DNA from: Nymphaea colorata
Lineage: Eukaryota > Streptophyta > Magnoliopsida > Nymphaeales > Nymphaeaceae
Reading direction: 5' to 3'
NCBI RefSeq assembly: GCF_008831285.2
Contig: NC_045148.1
Span: 16,780,802 to 16,844,801, forward strand
Length of the DNA stretch: 64,000 nucleotides
Both the position numbers and the translations under genes were made by a program. The notes beneath the pieces were generated by a model. It was given only the letters and a program-made list of their open reading frames with translations, was not told the origin of the DNA and did not search any database. This document shows positions 23,631-34,722 of this stretch, piece after piece (position 1 is the stretch's first letter; every line of letters begins with the position of its first letter).

Positions 23631-25162
23631 TGCCAGTTTTGTACAGCGGAATTTTTGGTCGGGAAAGTGATACCATCATGGAAAAGTCGAAGGAGAGCAA
23701 GCAGCAACGTGATGGACACCAGCAACGTGGTGGACACCAGACAAGGGAAGAGGTCCCTTTTGAAGCTAAAACTCGGGCGACTTTTCCGGCGGCTTCTCCC
23801 CCTTATTTCCTGTGGAATACCAAAGAATCCCGGCCAGTCCAGCCGGAATCTTCCCTCGTTGCCGAGCAACTCATAGCAGTGGGTGGGCAATCATCGGTAA
23901 AAGCGCACGCCTGTAGAGGCCGAGCAACTCGTGAAGGACAATCACAGTAGTAGGTGCTCACCTCACAAGTTCAGCCACTCTTTTGTGGAGGAAGCGTGTC
24001 CAATTTAGTATACGTTTTTTAGATTATTTTATTGAGTGTCATAAATTGGCTTCTAGCTTATTGGTATTTATCAATTTTAAAATTACAATCTTCCTCATGG
24101 GCTGGCGTCATGTTCTTAACTTTCTCTGTTTTCGATATATTTTAGCTATCATCCACACTCAAATGTTGTTCAGTTATGGAGGTAGCAGTCAAACCTTAGA
24201 ATTGCTCCTAATATTAAGCTTTTTTCACCACATTTACTTTGCAGACATGAATCTACATGCATTTATAATGTCTATTCCTGTATGACAGCAACCATGGAAT
24301 TAAAAAACGATGACCTTTTGATATCAGCCACCACAATTACGGCTCAATTGCGCTAAGTACTTCTCGTGAGGCAATTCTGTTATTGTTTTACTCGCATTGG
24401 ACACCACAAAATCTAACAATCTTTGCCAATCCTTGATGCAGGCTAGAATTAATTTTAATAAAAACAATCTTTTGTTATGTTCTAGTTGGTGCAATTCATG
24501 ACCAATTTGCCACTTCTTCGAAGTTGGTGGCTAATAATGTCTTGAGGCATGGGCATGTGTATATGCACATATGCTGGTGATGATAATAGAGAAGCATAGC
24601 TACACAACAAAATGGCCACTTGGTAGAATTCACGTAAAAAGTTGTGTTGCCATCATTCAAAGGATACCCACAGAAATAATTACTTTATAGGCCGTTTGAG
24701 TGACGGCCTAAATTTACATTTTGAAGGCAAAGCATTGCCTTCAAAGCACAATTTTATGCATGTTTGGGTAACTTAAAACAGGGTTTCCCACAAAACCAAT
24801 TTTTGACAAAACTCATTTTTTAGAGAAGCCTGGAAAACCTGATCCATAAAACTAGGTTTTCTCCCCCAAAATTTTAATCATATCAATATATTTAGTATAC
24901 CAAATCATTTTTGTGATCCAAACAAAAAACCAAGTGTGAAAAATCAGCCAAATCTTACTTTTTATCTAGTCATTAAGACCTGTTTTTAACAAAACCTAAT
25001 TATTTTGGATTTCTTAATCGCCACCTTATTATTATCTAAAATATTTAGTGATGATGGTACACCAAAGTGGAAAAGTATGGACCGGATGCGGACAACATTG
25101 TTGAAGCAAATTTTTTTGCAACTAGTCAGCACTTTTTTGCAACTAGTCAGCCATGTGCTCCA
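23631..25162. other. Intergenic, no gene supported
   Basis: The stretch 24130-24290 (TTTTAGCTATCATCCACA, then CATGAATCTACATGCATTTA) matches 47815-48050, upstream of S4, so it belongs to the ancestral upstream flank of the S family. Short direct repeats of GCAACGTG...GGACACCAG lie near 23706-23740. No coding motif is seen. Confidence 0.5.
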
Positions 25163-25165
25163 TAT

Positions 25166-25302
25166 GGGGTCGTTTGGGAGCGTGGATGCTGTGAAAGTAT
25201 TTTTTAAAATCTGCCTAAAAAATTTGAAACGTAATCATGGGACATTAGTTCTAGTGTTATATGCATTCGTCCCATGTCGTTAACTCAAACACAAACGACC
25301 TC
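25166..25302. mobile_element. 137-bp MITE with TAT target duplication
   Basis: Left end GGGGTCGTTTGGGAG; right end, reverse-complemented, GAGGTCGTTTGTGTT. TAT lies on both sides (25163-25165 and 25303-25305). The ends resemble those of the PIF/Harbinger-type element at 59500-63783 (GAGGTCGTTTGAT), so it may be a small relative, although the 3-bp target is TAT rather than TAA. Confidence 0.65.
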
Positions 25303-25305
25303 TAT

Positions 25306-25496
25306 TTCACAATCTAAGGGACAAAAAATGCATGATGAAACATAGAAAGAATATTAAATGAATATTAAACGTAGGTAACTTTATAGTTTCTTAAACAAGA
25401 ACATACACACCCTTCTCATCAGCCACATCTTACAGACGAAATCAATTTTTGAGAGACAAATGACTGGGCATTGCCTTCAGATGAAATCAATCATCT
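25306..25496. other. Intergenic, no gene seen
   Basis: AT-rich spacer between the MITE and a SABATH relic. Confidence 0.3.
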
Positions 25497-25665
25497 TACT
25501 GTCGGGAATGATTTGATCAACATGCTCTTCAGTTACATGCCTTCTGGTCGATCGTACTGGGTGGCAGGCGGTGGCCGGATCGTTTAGTCGCGTCGCTTTT
25601 ACTTCCTGGAGCATCAATCTGCTGTTTCAATTCTTCACTGGCCCTATATTGTGTTGAGAAATATG
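25497..25665 (+). pseudogene. SABATH methyltransferase relic, exon-2/3 part
   Basis: Near-duplicate of 26520-26675. It encodes words such as VGNDLINMLF and MPSGRSYWVAGG, the region following the SAM-binding motif in SABATH enzymes (typical family form: NDLPGNDFN...SLP...). Stops follow in GRIV*. Flanks lack the SAM motif, so only a fragment is left. Confidence 0.6.
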
Positions 25666-25874
25666 TATTTGTAGGCCTCAAGCAAGAAGATTGCAGAAAA
25701 CTGGAGAAACTTCTCTCATGATGAGTAGTGGGTTAGTGGAGAGAAACAAATCAGCTTTTACCTTGTCGTCCATCAGAATTTGACGACCATCTATTGTTAA
25801 CAATGTTTATAATTCATTGTAAAAGGGCAATTAATTACTTAAGGCGGATTCGGTCATTTTTTCTGTTTTAATTG

Positions 25875-25876
<2 letters not shown>

Positions 25877-25939
<63 letters not shown>
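25877..25939. repeat. (TA)27(CA)4 microsatellite
   Basis: Uninterrupted TA dinucleotides followed by CACACACAC. Confidence 0.95.
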
Positions 25940-26076
25940 GTCTGTAAGTCGTTCATTTCTGATGAGAAAGCAATTACACTTCTCCTACACATCTGCTCTC
26001 TCCCCGTTTTATCTCAGCCTGCTCTGTTTTCCTCTGTTTTGCATCACCGCGTAATTCTTTAGTCTTTAGACTTTAT

Positions 26077-26235
26077 CACATTGGCTCTCCATAGCTCCTG
26101 GTGGTGCAGCCAACAAGGGGAGGGTGCACTATTACGGCGGTGTTTATATTGCGCAGCTCAAGTCAGACGCGATGGACTACAAGAACTGGTGACGGGAGTA
26201 CTGATTCTGCAATTTTTATGTCGCCATAATTTATT
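26077..26235 (+). pseudogene. SABATH methyltransferase relic, exon-3 part
   Basis: Translates as HWLSIAPGG, then ANKGRVHYYGG and AQLKSDA before a stop. This matches the SABATH region SLHWLSK...NKGR that carries substrate-pocket residues. It lies upstream of an exon-2 relic, the reverse of gene order, so the two come from different broken copies. Confidence 0.6.
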
Positions 26236-26287
26236 AACAAAATATGATAAAACTGATTCTGACGATATTTCTACTCATAATTTGTAG

Positions 26288-26690
26288 GAAAGCAGGATTT
26301 TTAGCGTGAAAAATAAGGTGCATGAAGTTATTGTTGTGAAATTTGATAATGTTCCTATTTGTGCCGGCACGATCCGAATTGCGGATCTTGGCTGCTCGAT
26401 TGGACCTAACACATTCTATATCATGCAAACAATTGTGGATGCCATGTCATTAAAAGCCAGGGAGCTGCTAGCAAGTTGTGAAGGCGAGAAGCTAGAAATT
26501 CAAGTATTCTTCAATGATCAAGTTGGGAATGATTTGATCAACATGCTATTCAGTTCCATGCCTTCTGGTCGATCGTACTGAGTGGCAGCGGTGGCCGGAT
26601 CGTTTTATTTGCATCGCGGCTATTTCCTCGAGCATCAATCAACTGCTTCAATTCTTCACTGGCCCAATATTGGCTCTCCAAAGCCCCCCC
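26288..26690 (+). pseudogene. SABATH methyltransferase relic, exon 2
   Basis: Encodes IRIADLGCSIGPNTFYIMQT, the canonical SAM-binding motif of the SABATH family (salicylate/benzoate/theobromine-type carboxyl methyltransferases), then LEIQVFFNDQVGNDLINMLF and MPSGRSY followed by an in-frame stop. Homologous residues after the stop (GYFLEHQSTASI) continue in another frame. An AG acceptor precedes it, as in the 57.28-kb copy. Its SAM motif is closer to consensus than that of the longer pseudogene downstream. Confidence 0.8.
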
Positions 26691-26699
26691 ATGGTGTAA

Positions 26700-27085
26700 A
26701 AACATGGAATTGGATTTAATTTTGGATTTAGATTAAGAATTTAGAACTGATCAAAGATATGGATCTACATTTTGGATCTTAGGTTTGGATTAGGTCTAGA
26801 TTTAATGTTCTGTTGTGGATCCAGTTTTAGCATTTGGATTTGGATATGGATTTAATTTTTATCTAGATCTATAGCTTGGATCTGGTTTGGATCTAGGCAT
26901 CAATTTTAGATCTAGCAATCGTACTTGGATCCAGATTTGGATCTAGGGCTCTTTTTCCTACATGTAGCTGGGATTTGGATCTAGGGCTCTGTTTTGGATA
27001 TGGAGCTGAGTTTTGGATCCAAATTTAGATCTAAGGATTTGTTTTAGGCTTCTATATCGGTTTTTGAACTAGATCCCATTCGAAT
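26700..27085. repeat. Degenerate GGATCTAG/TTTGGAT repeat tract
   Basis: About 390 bases built from variants of TTTGGAT, GGATCTAG and TTAGATCT at irregular 12-25 base spacing. There is no coding potential and no clean period. Confidence 0.6.
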
Positions 27086-27089
27086 TATA

Positions 27090-29138
27090 AAATATGTCTA
27101 AATTGAGATTGGGATTTATGTTCAAAGCCTGGAATTAGATTCAAATAAATCTCAAATATCGTTGATAGTTAAATAAAAGCAAAAAATTGACCAGAATGAA
27201 GAGAAATTGAAGTGTTTGAAGCTAAATATTTTTAAAGGTTATTGTAAAAAGTTATTGAACAATTAATTTCACTATACCTCTTTTACCTAACATTAAGTAA
27301 AAATGAGCCTGTTTTTTTATTCTTATAACGACTACAAAAGCTAGCAGCGGATAGACAGGAGGAAAGACAACAACCTAAACTGCCAAACACCATGAAATCA
27401 AACCTAGGCTCTTCAATCTCAGTTCACTACATTAGCAGCTCTGTTCAATGCATTAAGTACATAGATGAAATCATGTTTCCCTTTTGTATTTTCTTTCTAT
27501 TCTACGTCTAAACCTGGAAATTTTCCAGCAGTTCGTGGATGCTTATTCTTTCCAAGCCCAGTTTCATAACACCATAAATTCTGGTGAAGACCGCTAGATT
27601 CTATGAGCTCAAAAAAGCTGATCTCAAGTTGAGAAAGCACAGTTCAGCATGAACAGTTGGGAGAAAAAAAAGAAGAAGCAATTACCACTTTGACAGCAAG
27701 ATGAAAACTGTCACCTCCCTTTTGAAAGGCCATCACATTAACCACCAAGGTAGTTATGTTGTGCTGAAAAGACACCAGTTTGTCATATGCGAATTTATTT
27801 CTATCCAAGCTTGATGGGGAAGTTAATGCTGGACTCATTTTGGGCTTGTGTCCAAGCTATAACCCCAAATGGACAAACTGGATATCTCTAAAGGGGTTGG
27901 GGTTTGTCTAGGGGGACTGAGTAGGAATTGGTAGACAATAGTTTCTGTATCGATTCCTCAAAGACCAACTCAATGTACTGCAAAAGAGGGGCCATCGACG
28001 TGATAGTTGAAGTGCAGCTGGGGCGGCATCTCGGCATACTGAAGCAGGTCGGACAAACTGGGCACAAACTAGTAAGAAAGTGTCACGGTTGATCCCAACA
28101 TAAGTGAACTAACTTCAAGCAAACATGGTCTCATTGTGCAACATAGTTCTATGTGTCATTGTGTTAGAATGGCCCAATTAATTTAGTCAGCATTATGTGA
28201 AAAGAGAATCGTTTTTTTCTTTTGATGTATAGACGCCAATAATTCAGGCAAGGATACGCCACGGGGAAAAAAGTGTGTAGGAAAGATGGGGTAAAATTAA
28301 AGTACATTTGATGCACTTAACAAGGAAATTGAATTTTTTGAAATTGGTTTAAAATTATGAACCATCATGAGTTAAGAAGGTACCCCGTGTAGACTCAACT
28401 CCAATACACAATTTACCATATCCAACTCAGCCGATCTTCCTTATTTAATTCAGAATCGGACTTCGATTGAACCAATGAGACTGGGAATTTTGAAATCCAA
28501 GTTCCAACTTTTATGTAAAATTGGATCGGATCCATCAAAGGTTACCGGCTCATGACATGGGAAACCTGATTTTTATAACTAAGACTGAGAGAATGATTGT
28601 GATTGGAAATTCTTCTTTCCCCTGAACAAATCCAAAAAAATGGCTCCATTTTTGGGTCGGGAATCGGATCTTAAAGGTTCATTTACATCCCTATCATCAA
28701 CCATGATGACAGCCTTATATTAACTAATACTTATTGGGTTGAGTTTGAAACACACAAAATATTTTGAAAACTTCCCAAAAGCAACTTTGAAAGCCCCAAA
28801 TCACAATAGTAACTCTAAACTGAATCTGATTTCCAAAAAATTTGACAGCAACGACGCCTCCTCAGGATCTTCTTCTTCTTCTGCATGATCGTGGCTTCAA
28901 CGCCTAGCTGTACCGTATCCTTTTTCATTCCTCGCCAGCAAAAGAAAAGGTCATGCCAACGGTGGTCAGGTTTGAGGTGTCTGGCAATACCAGAATTGTT
29001 GCTTGACTGCCAGTCCTTCAAAACTCTTGTATTTCATCTTCCTTTCCAAAATTGACTTGGTAATCACTCGATACGGCGGAGCCTTCGTGCCTCCAATGAA
29101 TGAAGCGTGGTCGGCTAGCCAGAAAATGTGGGACGCGG
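27090..29138. other. Intergenic, no gene supported
   Basis: Two kilobases without a recognisable domain. The short minus-strand frames at 27644-27838 and 28815-29021 (the latter with a KKKKILRRRR basic run) have no homologue I know. Confidence 0.4.
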
Positions 29139-29645
29139 TTAGGTTAGGTTGAAGACCTGTATGATTTTGGGGCCATAAGCTCTGATCTCATTCCCACCCT
29201 GACCCAGATGGTGTTCATCTTCAATCGCCTCGTCACAACCTCCACCATTTTCACGGCCATCTTCTGCCACCTCTTCATCTTCTTCGAGTACTTCAATCTC
29301 CCTCTCTATTTCCTCTGCCTCAGTTTCGCTTTCATGACCTCCGCCTTCTTCGCGGCCATCTTCCGGCACCTCCTCTTCCTCTTCAACTTCGTTTAGTACC
29401 TCACACTCCCTTTGTACTTCGACCTTGTCAGCCTCAGTTTCAGTACTCTCACGACCGCCACCATTTTCGCGGCCATCTTCCGCCACCTCCTCTTGAACAT
29501 CGATGAATACTTTAGGCTCCCTGTCTGCTTCCACTGCAGCCTCAGTTTCATTGTCACGACCTCCGCCGTCTTCGTGGCCATCTTCTGCTGCCACCTCTTC
29601 AACCTCGACCACTTCTGACCCACAAATTGCATCACGAGACAACAT
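29139..29645 (-). CDS. Hypothetical acidic repeat protein
   Basis: A 168-residue open frame made of about four copies of a 31-36 residue unit with the pattern EEVAEDGRENGGGRESETEA, followed by VEREXEVLEE. The protein is strongly acidic, with glycine triplets and no hydrophobic core, so it is probably disordered or partly helical. No domain is recognised. Upstream, 92 bases including its first codons are duplicated in tandem, and the upper copy also starts MSRDAICG. It lies 0.7 kb beyond the TIR pseudogene on the same strand, so it could be a former exon of that gene, a separate gene, or a minisatellite that happens to stay open. Confidence 0.3.
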   Translation of the reverse strand: MLSRDAICGSEVVEVEEVAAEDGHEDGGGRDNETEAAVEADREPKVFIDVQEEVAEDGRENGGGRESTETEADKVEVQRECEVLNEVEEEEEVPEDGREEGGGHESETEAEEIEREIEVLEEDEEVAEDGRENGGGCDEAIEDEHHLGQGGNEIRAYGPKIIQVFNLT

Positions 29646-29759
29646 GCATAGCTCCCGTGACAGGTGACGCCATCTTCCGCTGCAACCTCTTCAACCTCGA
29701 CCACTTCTGTCCCGCAAATTGCATCACGAGACATCATCGCACAGCTCCCGTGACAGGGG
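29577..29759. repeat. 92-bp tandem duplication
   Basis: 29577-29668 and 29669-29759 share CCTCTTCAACCTCGACCACT and CAAATTGCATCACGAGACA with about ten differences. Confidence 0.85.
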
Positions 29760-30377
29760 ACAAGGGACGCCGATAAACCCCATCCCATCAAATACTAGTC
29801 GGCCTCGGTAACATATCTATCTGAAAATTCGAAACTCTCGGTAAAGAGATCCAGATGGGACGGAAGAAGTTCCTGACTATAGGACGTTGGACTTCAAGAG
29901 TGGATTCATCTTCCAGGAGTTGTATATGAATGGGCGATCAGACCTTACTCAGGCTTTTGAGACCGTTCGCTTCATTTGGAAACATGAAAGACAGCTGCTG
30001 GTGGCCAGTAACAGGCCCAGGAGACAGACTTTCCCAAAGAAAAACTTATATTGAGAAAGAGACTTTCCTTTCCATTTCACTCTCCATTTTTGGATTGGAA
30101 ATGGATTAGTTTCCCTCTTCCTTTCAGTCCTTCCGCTTAATTTTACTTTTCTTTGCATTCAAACATGATTTTACTTCTTCTTTCCTTTTTTTTCCTTTCC
30201 TTATTTAAGCGGCTACCCCCAAACACAGAAGAGTCTTTCTTTTAACTCTAACTGAACAGGGTGTTAATAAGGGTATGGTTCATGGAATTGAAAGCTGTTT
30301 CTAATTCTATTACTTGTATCCAGTGGATATATGCAGAACCAGAAATTACACACCCGGGAAGAGAGAGATCGGGGATA

Positions 30378-30995
30378 CCCATTTGCATTGTTCTTGAGGC
30401 TGTAGCCGGAAAGTCCTGTTACTTCAGTCAAGGCGTCCCTCCACTTTCTCACTTCTGCTTTGTCCATCATCTTGTCATATGATTTGAAAGCAAGCTCAAA
30501 AGGCCCACTCTGGTGACGAATATCGGAAGGCTCAACGTCGAAGAAGATGGGAAGGATCAGCCTCCTCCTGCCCGCACACTCGACTATCTTGGCGATCTTT
30601 TTAAGCACCATTTTGAGTCCACATATTTCATTGGCACAAACACCTTCGACCTCTCAATGTAACGAAACAGCTCCTCAATTCTTTCACCTTTGAACAAATC
30701 CTTCTCGTCTATGAAGATTTTCAGATTCCGCAAAGTGACTGGTAGAGATGGCCCGTGAATCCATCTCGGGTGTCTTCTCCTCTGAAGCTCAGAAAAATAA
30801 CAAAATCATGCGGCTCATTAGGAGAGGGGGACAATGGTATGGCCGCTCTGCAGCCTCTACAGGATCTGGAATTGGAGGAATAATGGCTGGTTCAGATAGC
30901 CATGGCGATTGAAGGGCCTCGTCTATGGCACTTTTGATCCACTCAAGGATGGCAAAGACGCACCCAGCGATGGGGAGGTTTCTAGAATTCCTCAT
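30378..30995 (-). pseudogene. TIR-domain resistance-type gene, 5' exon, frameshifted
   Basis: The minus strand encodes the TIR domain of a TIR-NBS-LRR immune receptor in pieces: FVIFLSFRGEDTRDGFTGHL (TIR motif 1), then in a second frame FIDEKDLFKGERIEELFRYI, YVDSKWCL, and in a third frame LPIFFDVEPSDIRHQSGPFE and VTGLSGYSLKNNANG. The last is the usual end of the TIR exon and is followed by a GT donor. The central VFVP...YVDSKW region has also lost about five residues. The upstream frame from 30995 (MRNSRNLPIAG...) runs into the TIR in the wrong phase. At least two frame breaks inside the TIR mark it as dead. No NB-ARC or LRR sequence is found downstream in the window. TIR receptors act in the cytosol or nucleus as pathogen sensors. 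Confidence 0.85.
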
Positions 30996-32250
30996 TTCAA
31001 TGGATACTCTTGCAATAGAATAACTCCTTTAGGGTTGAAGCTCTTGCGGGGTGGAGTACTTATAAGGAGGACGGGGATGACATGGGGGAAACTGAAAAGT
31101 CTTCGCAGGAGAACCATTCTGCAGTTTCATCGAAGAAGGACCAGTTGACTTGGGGTTAACTTTCTTCAATTTCACTTCTTTCTACAAAATTTTAATTACG
31201 GGAGCGTGCTCTCCATCTCCATGGTTCACAACTTGTAAATTCAACGGAAAAGAAGAGTTTCTTTCGTGATGTAGATAAGAGCACTTGATTCATGAAATCG
31301 CAAATGTTTAATTTAGATCTTTAAATTTCGGCAACCATATGCAATCCCATTTAAGTATTCAAACAACTCTTCCATTATAGATGCTACGTGATTATTTTAA
31401 GCTGATTTAAATGCAACAATCACTTTTTCTATGAGCTAAGATATTTCTTTTTTGAGTTAATTAACCTTTTTTTATAGCCCACAAGTAGCCAAATTCAATT
31501 GATTGAGATAAGTACACGTCCAGTGGGGATGGTAGTACTCATAAAACCATATTTATATTGTCCCATACATACCAATCTTGCTCACCTCCAAATGATACAT
31601 AAAGCATAATCGTTACGTCATGATTTCCAGAAATTAACATGATGCCATGGTGCTTCTTGTGAGTAACATAGTTTTATGTGCTTTTGATGATTTTTAGAGG
31701 AGATGGAGGATGAGGCCGTTTCTATTATACAATATCAGGACACGAGGCAGTTGCAGCGAACAGGAAGTAGTTGACTAATATTGCGTATGCTTTTTTGAAC
31801 CTGGCATCAATTAATGACAATATTATTTGATAGAGTCAACGACGACTTTTCTAATGGCCCATTTTTAGACTTCACCATTGTGAATGATTGCCAGAAGGGA
31901 GATCCCACCTTATTTTGGATAGATAAACGAGTCAGCACTTGATGCGTTCCTATGCAGTTATATCGCCTTACTTGAGCAGCTGCACAAGTAGTTGTATATA
32001 TAAACATTAGTATGAGGATGAGAGAAAAGAGGGCCTTGTCCAGCAGAGAAAAGTCAAGAAATAAATAACTTAAATTGGATGAGAGAGAAAGAGGGCCTTG
32101 TCCATTAAAAAGCAGGATGAAATGAGAGAGAAACAGGGTGTGCAATTATTGACAAGAGAGAGATACGGAGAGTATAACTGGAAGAGAGAGAAAGAGTACG
32201 TTATTGAAGAGAGATAGATGGCAAATTAATGCCCTGGAATTTACTGTAGC
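30996..32250. other. Intergenic, no gene seen
   Basis: AT-rich. It includes two short repeats of GAGAGAAAGAGGGCCTTGTCC near 32030 and 32085, and no coding motif. Confidence 0.4.
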
Positions 32251-32261
32251 CGTAAAAAAAA

Positions 32262-32826
32262 ATAAAAAGGGGGAAGAAAGGAAGAAAGGAAGGATTGAAG
32301 AGGAAGAAGGAGGAAGGGAAGGAGGGAAGAGGGAGGAGGGCACGGCGAGGAGGGAAGGAGAAGAGGGGAAGAGGGCACGGCGAGGAGGGAAGGAGAAGAG
32401 GGGAAGAGGGGAAAAGAAATGATAGGAGGGGAAGAGGGGAAGAAGGAGAAGAGGGGAAGAGAGCACGGCGAGGAGGGAAGGAGAAGAGGGAAAGAGGGCA
32501 CGAAGAGGAGGGAAGGAGAAGAGGGAAAAAGGGCACGAAGAGGAGGGAAGAAGAAGAGGGGAAGAAGGGCACAGCGAGGCCACCACCTCCCCACGTCCCC
32601 CACCACCGCCGATGGCACCGCCTATCCACAAAATCCTCCCTCCTTCCCTTCCTTTCTTCTTCCTTCTCCTCATCCCTTCCCTTCCCTTCCCTTCCCTTCC
32701 CTTCCCTTCTTCCTCCTCCCTCCTTCCGTTCCCTTCCCTTCTTCCTCCTCCTCCTCCTTCCCTTCCCTTCCTCCTCCTCCTTCCCTTCCCTTTCCTTCCC
32801 TTCTTCCTCCTCCTTCTTCCTCCTCT
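32262..32826. repeat. Polypurine tract followed by polypyrimidine tract
   Basis: About 310 bases of GGAAGAGG/GGAGGGAAGGAGAAG repeats (32262-32572) are followed, after a 60-base mixed loop, by about 190 bases of CCTTCC/TTCCTCCTCC repeats (32638-32826). The two halves are largely complementary. Every long open frame here (Arg/Gly/Glu-rich on plus, Pro/Ser/Phe-rich on minus) is a by-product of composition. Confidence 0.85.
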
Positions 32827-32939
32827 GAAAATTTTTTTCCTATTTCTCAATTTCAAAAATATATTTCTGAAATTTTTTTTCTGTTTCCATGGTTTCCAGC
32901 CATCAAACGACCCCGAGAAAGAAAAAGATAGTAATTAAT

Positions 32940-33349
32940 GAAGAGACGTTAATGGCAAATTAAATGTTGGAGAGAAAGAGACATAGGTTAATGGAAAGAG
33001 AAAGGGGGAGTGTCATGAACGGAGAGAGAAGGAGACAGTCAATTAAATATCAATGGCTGTCATCCTTTTTGTTTTCTTTGATGCAGTAGCTGAGTGGTGG
33101 GCGCCAGCTGATTCATTAGTGGGAGGGTCCATGTGGGGCTTCCATGTACACAGGGATGGAGATTGAAAAGACAACTCCGTTTGTACCTATCTTTTTTTAA
33201 AATAGAACTGCGTATCAATCGGTGCAAAACTTTTTCTAGTTCTCTTTATTCATTGCTGTTATAAACTTTCTTGACATTCGAAAAAACTTTATTTTTATAG
33301 TTTTTGTACGTCACTAATATGTGCCACATATATATATATATATATATCA
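32940..33349. other. Intergenic, no gene seen
   Basis: AT-rich; a short (TA)n run lies at about 33331-33347. Confidence 0.35.
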
Positions 33350-33575
33350 CAGTTGGCTGCCAATTATTGCTGGATGGACCAAGGTGATTTTAAAACACCA
33401 CTTGCAAAAATCCTTGAAAAACTGTGGCTCAACAAATTAAGACTGTAGTTAACACATTTATTGCAAAGTTTTCAATATATCAGCTGGCTGCCAATTATTG
33501 CTGGATGGACCAGGATGATTCTAAAACACCGCTTGCTAAAATCCTTGAAAAACTGTGGCTCAACAAATTAACTAC
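33350..33575. repeat. 131-bp tandem duplication
   Basis: GGCTGCCAATTATTGCTGGA through AAACTGTGGCTCAACAAATT occurs twice (from 33350 and from 33481) with few differences. Confidence 0.9.
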
Positions 33576-34214
33576 AGTATTAGTGACATGAAATTATCTT
33601 TTTTCATTAACGCATCTTCCATTACTATATTTTTAAAGGTATGTCAGCGTGGACAAAATAGACAAGCAATTTCCGAAACGCCACCTGACAGAACGTTCGT
33701 CCGAAAACTGCCGAGTCTTGTTTTTGGTATTCTACTATTGCCAAATTAACTATTGAAGTATTTTACTTACTCTCAACTTTCCTAACTTTCAAATATTTCC
33801 CAATGGGCTATAATTGTAGAAAATGGGCTTGAAATAATCTAGTACAAAAAGAAAAAGGAAATCCACCATTAGATCTGAATATGAATCTCTCATAGTGTTA
33901 TTTTTTTACTTTTGATTCAAGCTCTCAGCCTCCAGCAGCAATAATCTCCATGTTCTGATGAAGTGCGTTGCGATTCCACATAATAAGCACCAATATTGTT
34001 AATTTTCAAACACCAAACTCAGCAAAAAAAAGGGAAACAAAAAACATATTTTGTGACTTGTGCAAACCTCTCATGTGAAAGTTCAACTTCTTTGATAAAC
34101 ATGGGTGATCATAGACCTGAGACCAAGATTTACAGGTTGAAGAATTACAGCCGAAGAGCTAGAGAGGTGATGTAGAATGCTTTAATGGCGATGCTTTTTC
34201 TCTCGAAAAAAGCA
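33571..34214. repeat. Duplicated block A, copy 2, left part
   Basis: Counterpart of 16562-17206. In this copy the block continues about 24 bases further before Copia-2 interrupts it. Confidence 0.85.
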
Positions 34215-34219
34215 TTGTA

Positions 34220-34538
34220 TGATAGAAAACATGAGAAGGACGCGACAAAGAAGGGAGCAATGCAAATTTACGTGGTTCGGCACTTTGGCCTACGTCCACG
34301 GAGGAAGAAGAGGCTGCTGTTTTATTTATCCTCACACACTTACAATCAAAGAGAAAATGGGGGTTTTATACATTCCAAAGGGACGATAACCAGGAAGACC
34401 GTTATTTGATCATTCCATAAAATAGAAAAGATTTTCTTCCTTCTCATCGTGACTTCCTTCCTTCTCATTGTAACCGCAAAATATTGTTGATCTTAATTTT
34501 TTTGGCAGCAACAATCTTCTTCCACAAATCTCGCAACA
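34220..34538 (-). repeat. Copia-2 left LTR (3' LTR)
   Basis: 319 bases, matching 41110-41429. It is followed by CTCCCCCTCAA, the polypurine tract on the minus strand (34539-34551). Confidence 0.93.
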
Positions 34539-34722
34539 ATCTCCCCCTCAAGTTGGAGGACAGATATCAATTTGTCCCAACTTGTTTATAATGCTTTGAT
34601 GTTTCTCACGTGCAAGGCTCTTGGTGAAGATATCAGCCAACTAATTTTCACTTTTAACTTGACAAGTTTCGATAGTCCCATCTTGAATTTTTTTCTCTAA
34701 TGAAGTGATAGTCAACTTCAAT

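Noticed and set aside
24687-25010. MITE-like start GGCCGTTTGAGTGACGGCC
   Set aside because: No inverted counterpart found within reach; not supported as an element.
25877-25939. Repeat arrays considered as CRISPR-like
   Set aside because: Simple dinucleotide repeats in a plant nuclear genome; no direct repeats with unique spacers anywhere in the window.
29393-29791. 132-codon frame overlapping the acidic repeat frame
   Set aside because: It begins in the upper copy of the 92-bp duplication and then runs out of phase with the repeat unit, giving basic low-complexity sequence.
32827-32917. Possible right end of another Harbinger-like element (CCATCAAACGACCCC at 32902-32916)
   Set aside because: The sequence resembles the Harbinger ends, but I found no matching left end or target duplication, so no element can be defined.
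32146-32938. Several overlapping open frames of 72-236 codons on both strands
   Set aside because: They arise from the purine/pyrimidine repeats; every frame is open and the proteins are Arg/Gly/Glu or Pro/Ser/Phe low complexity.
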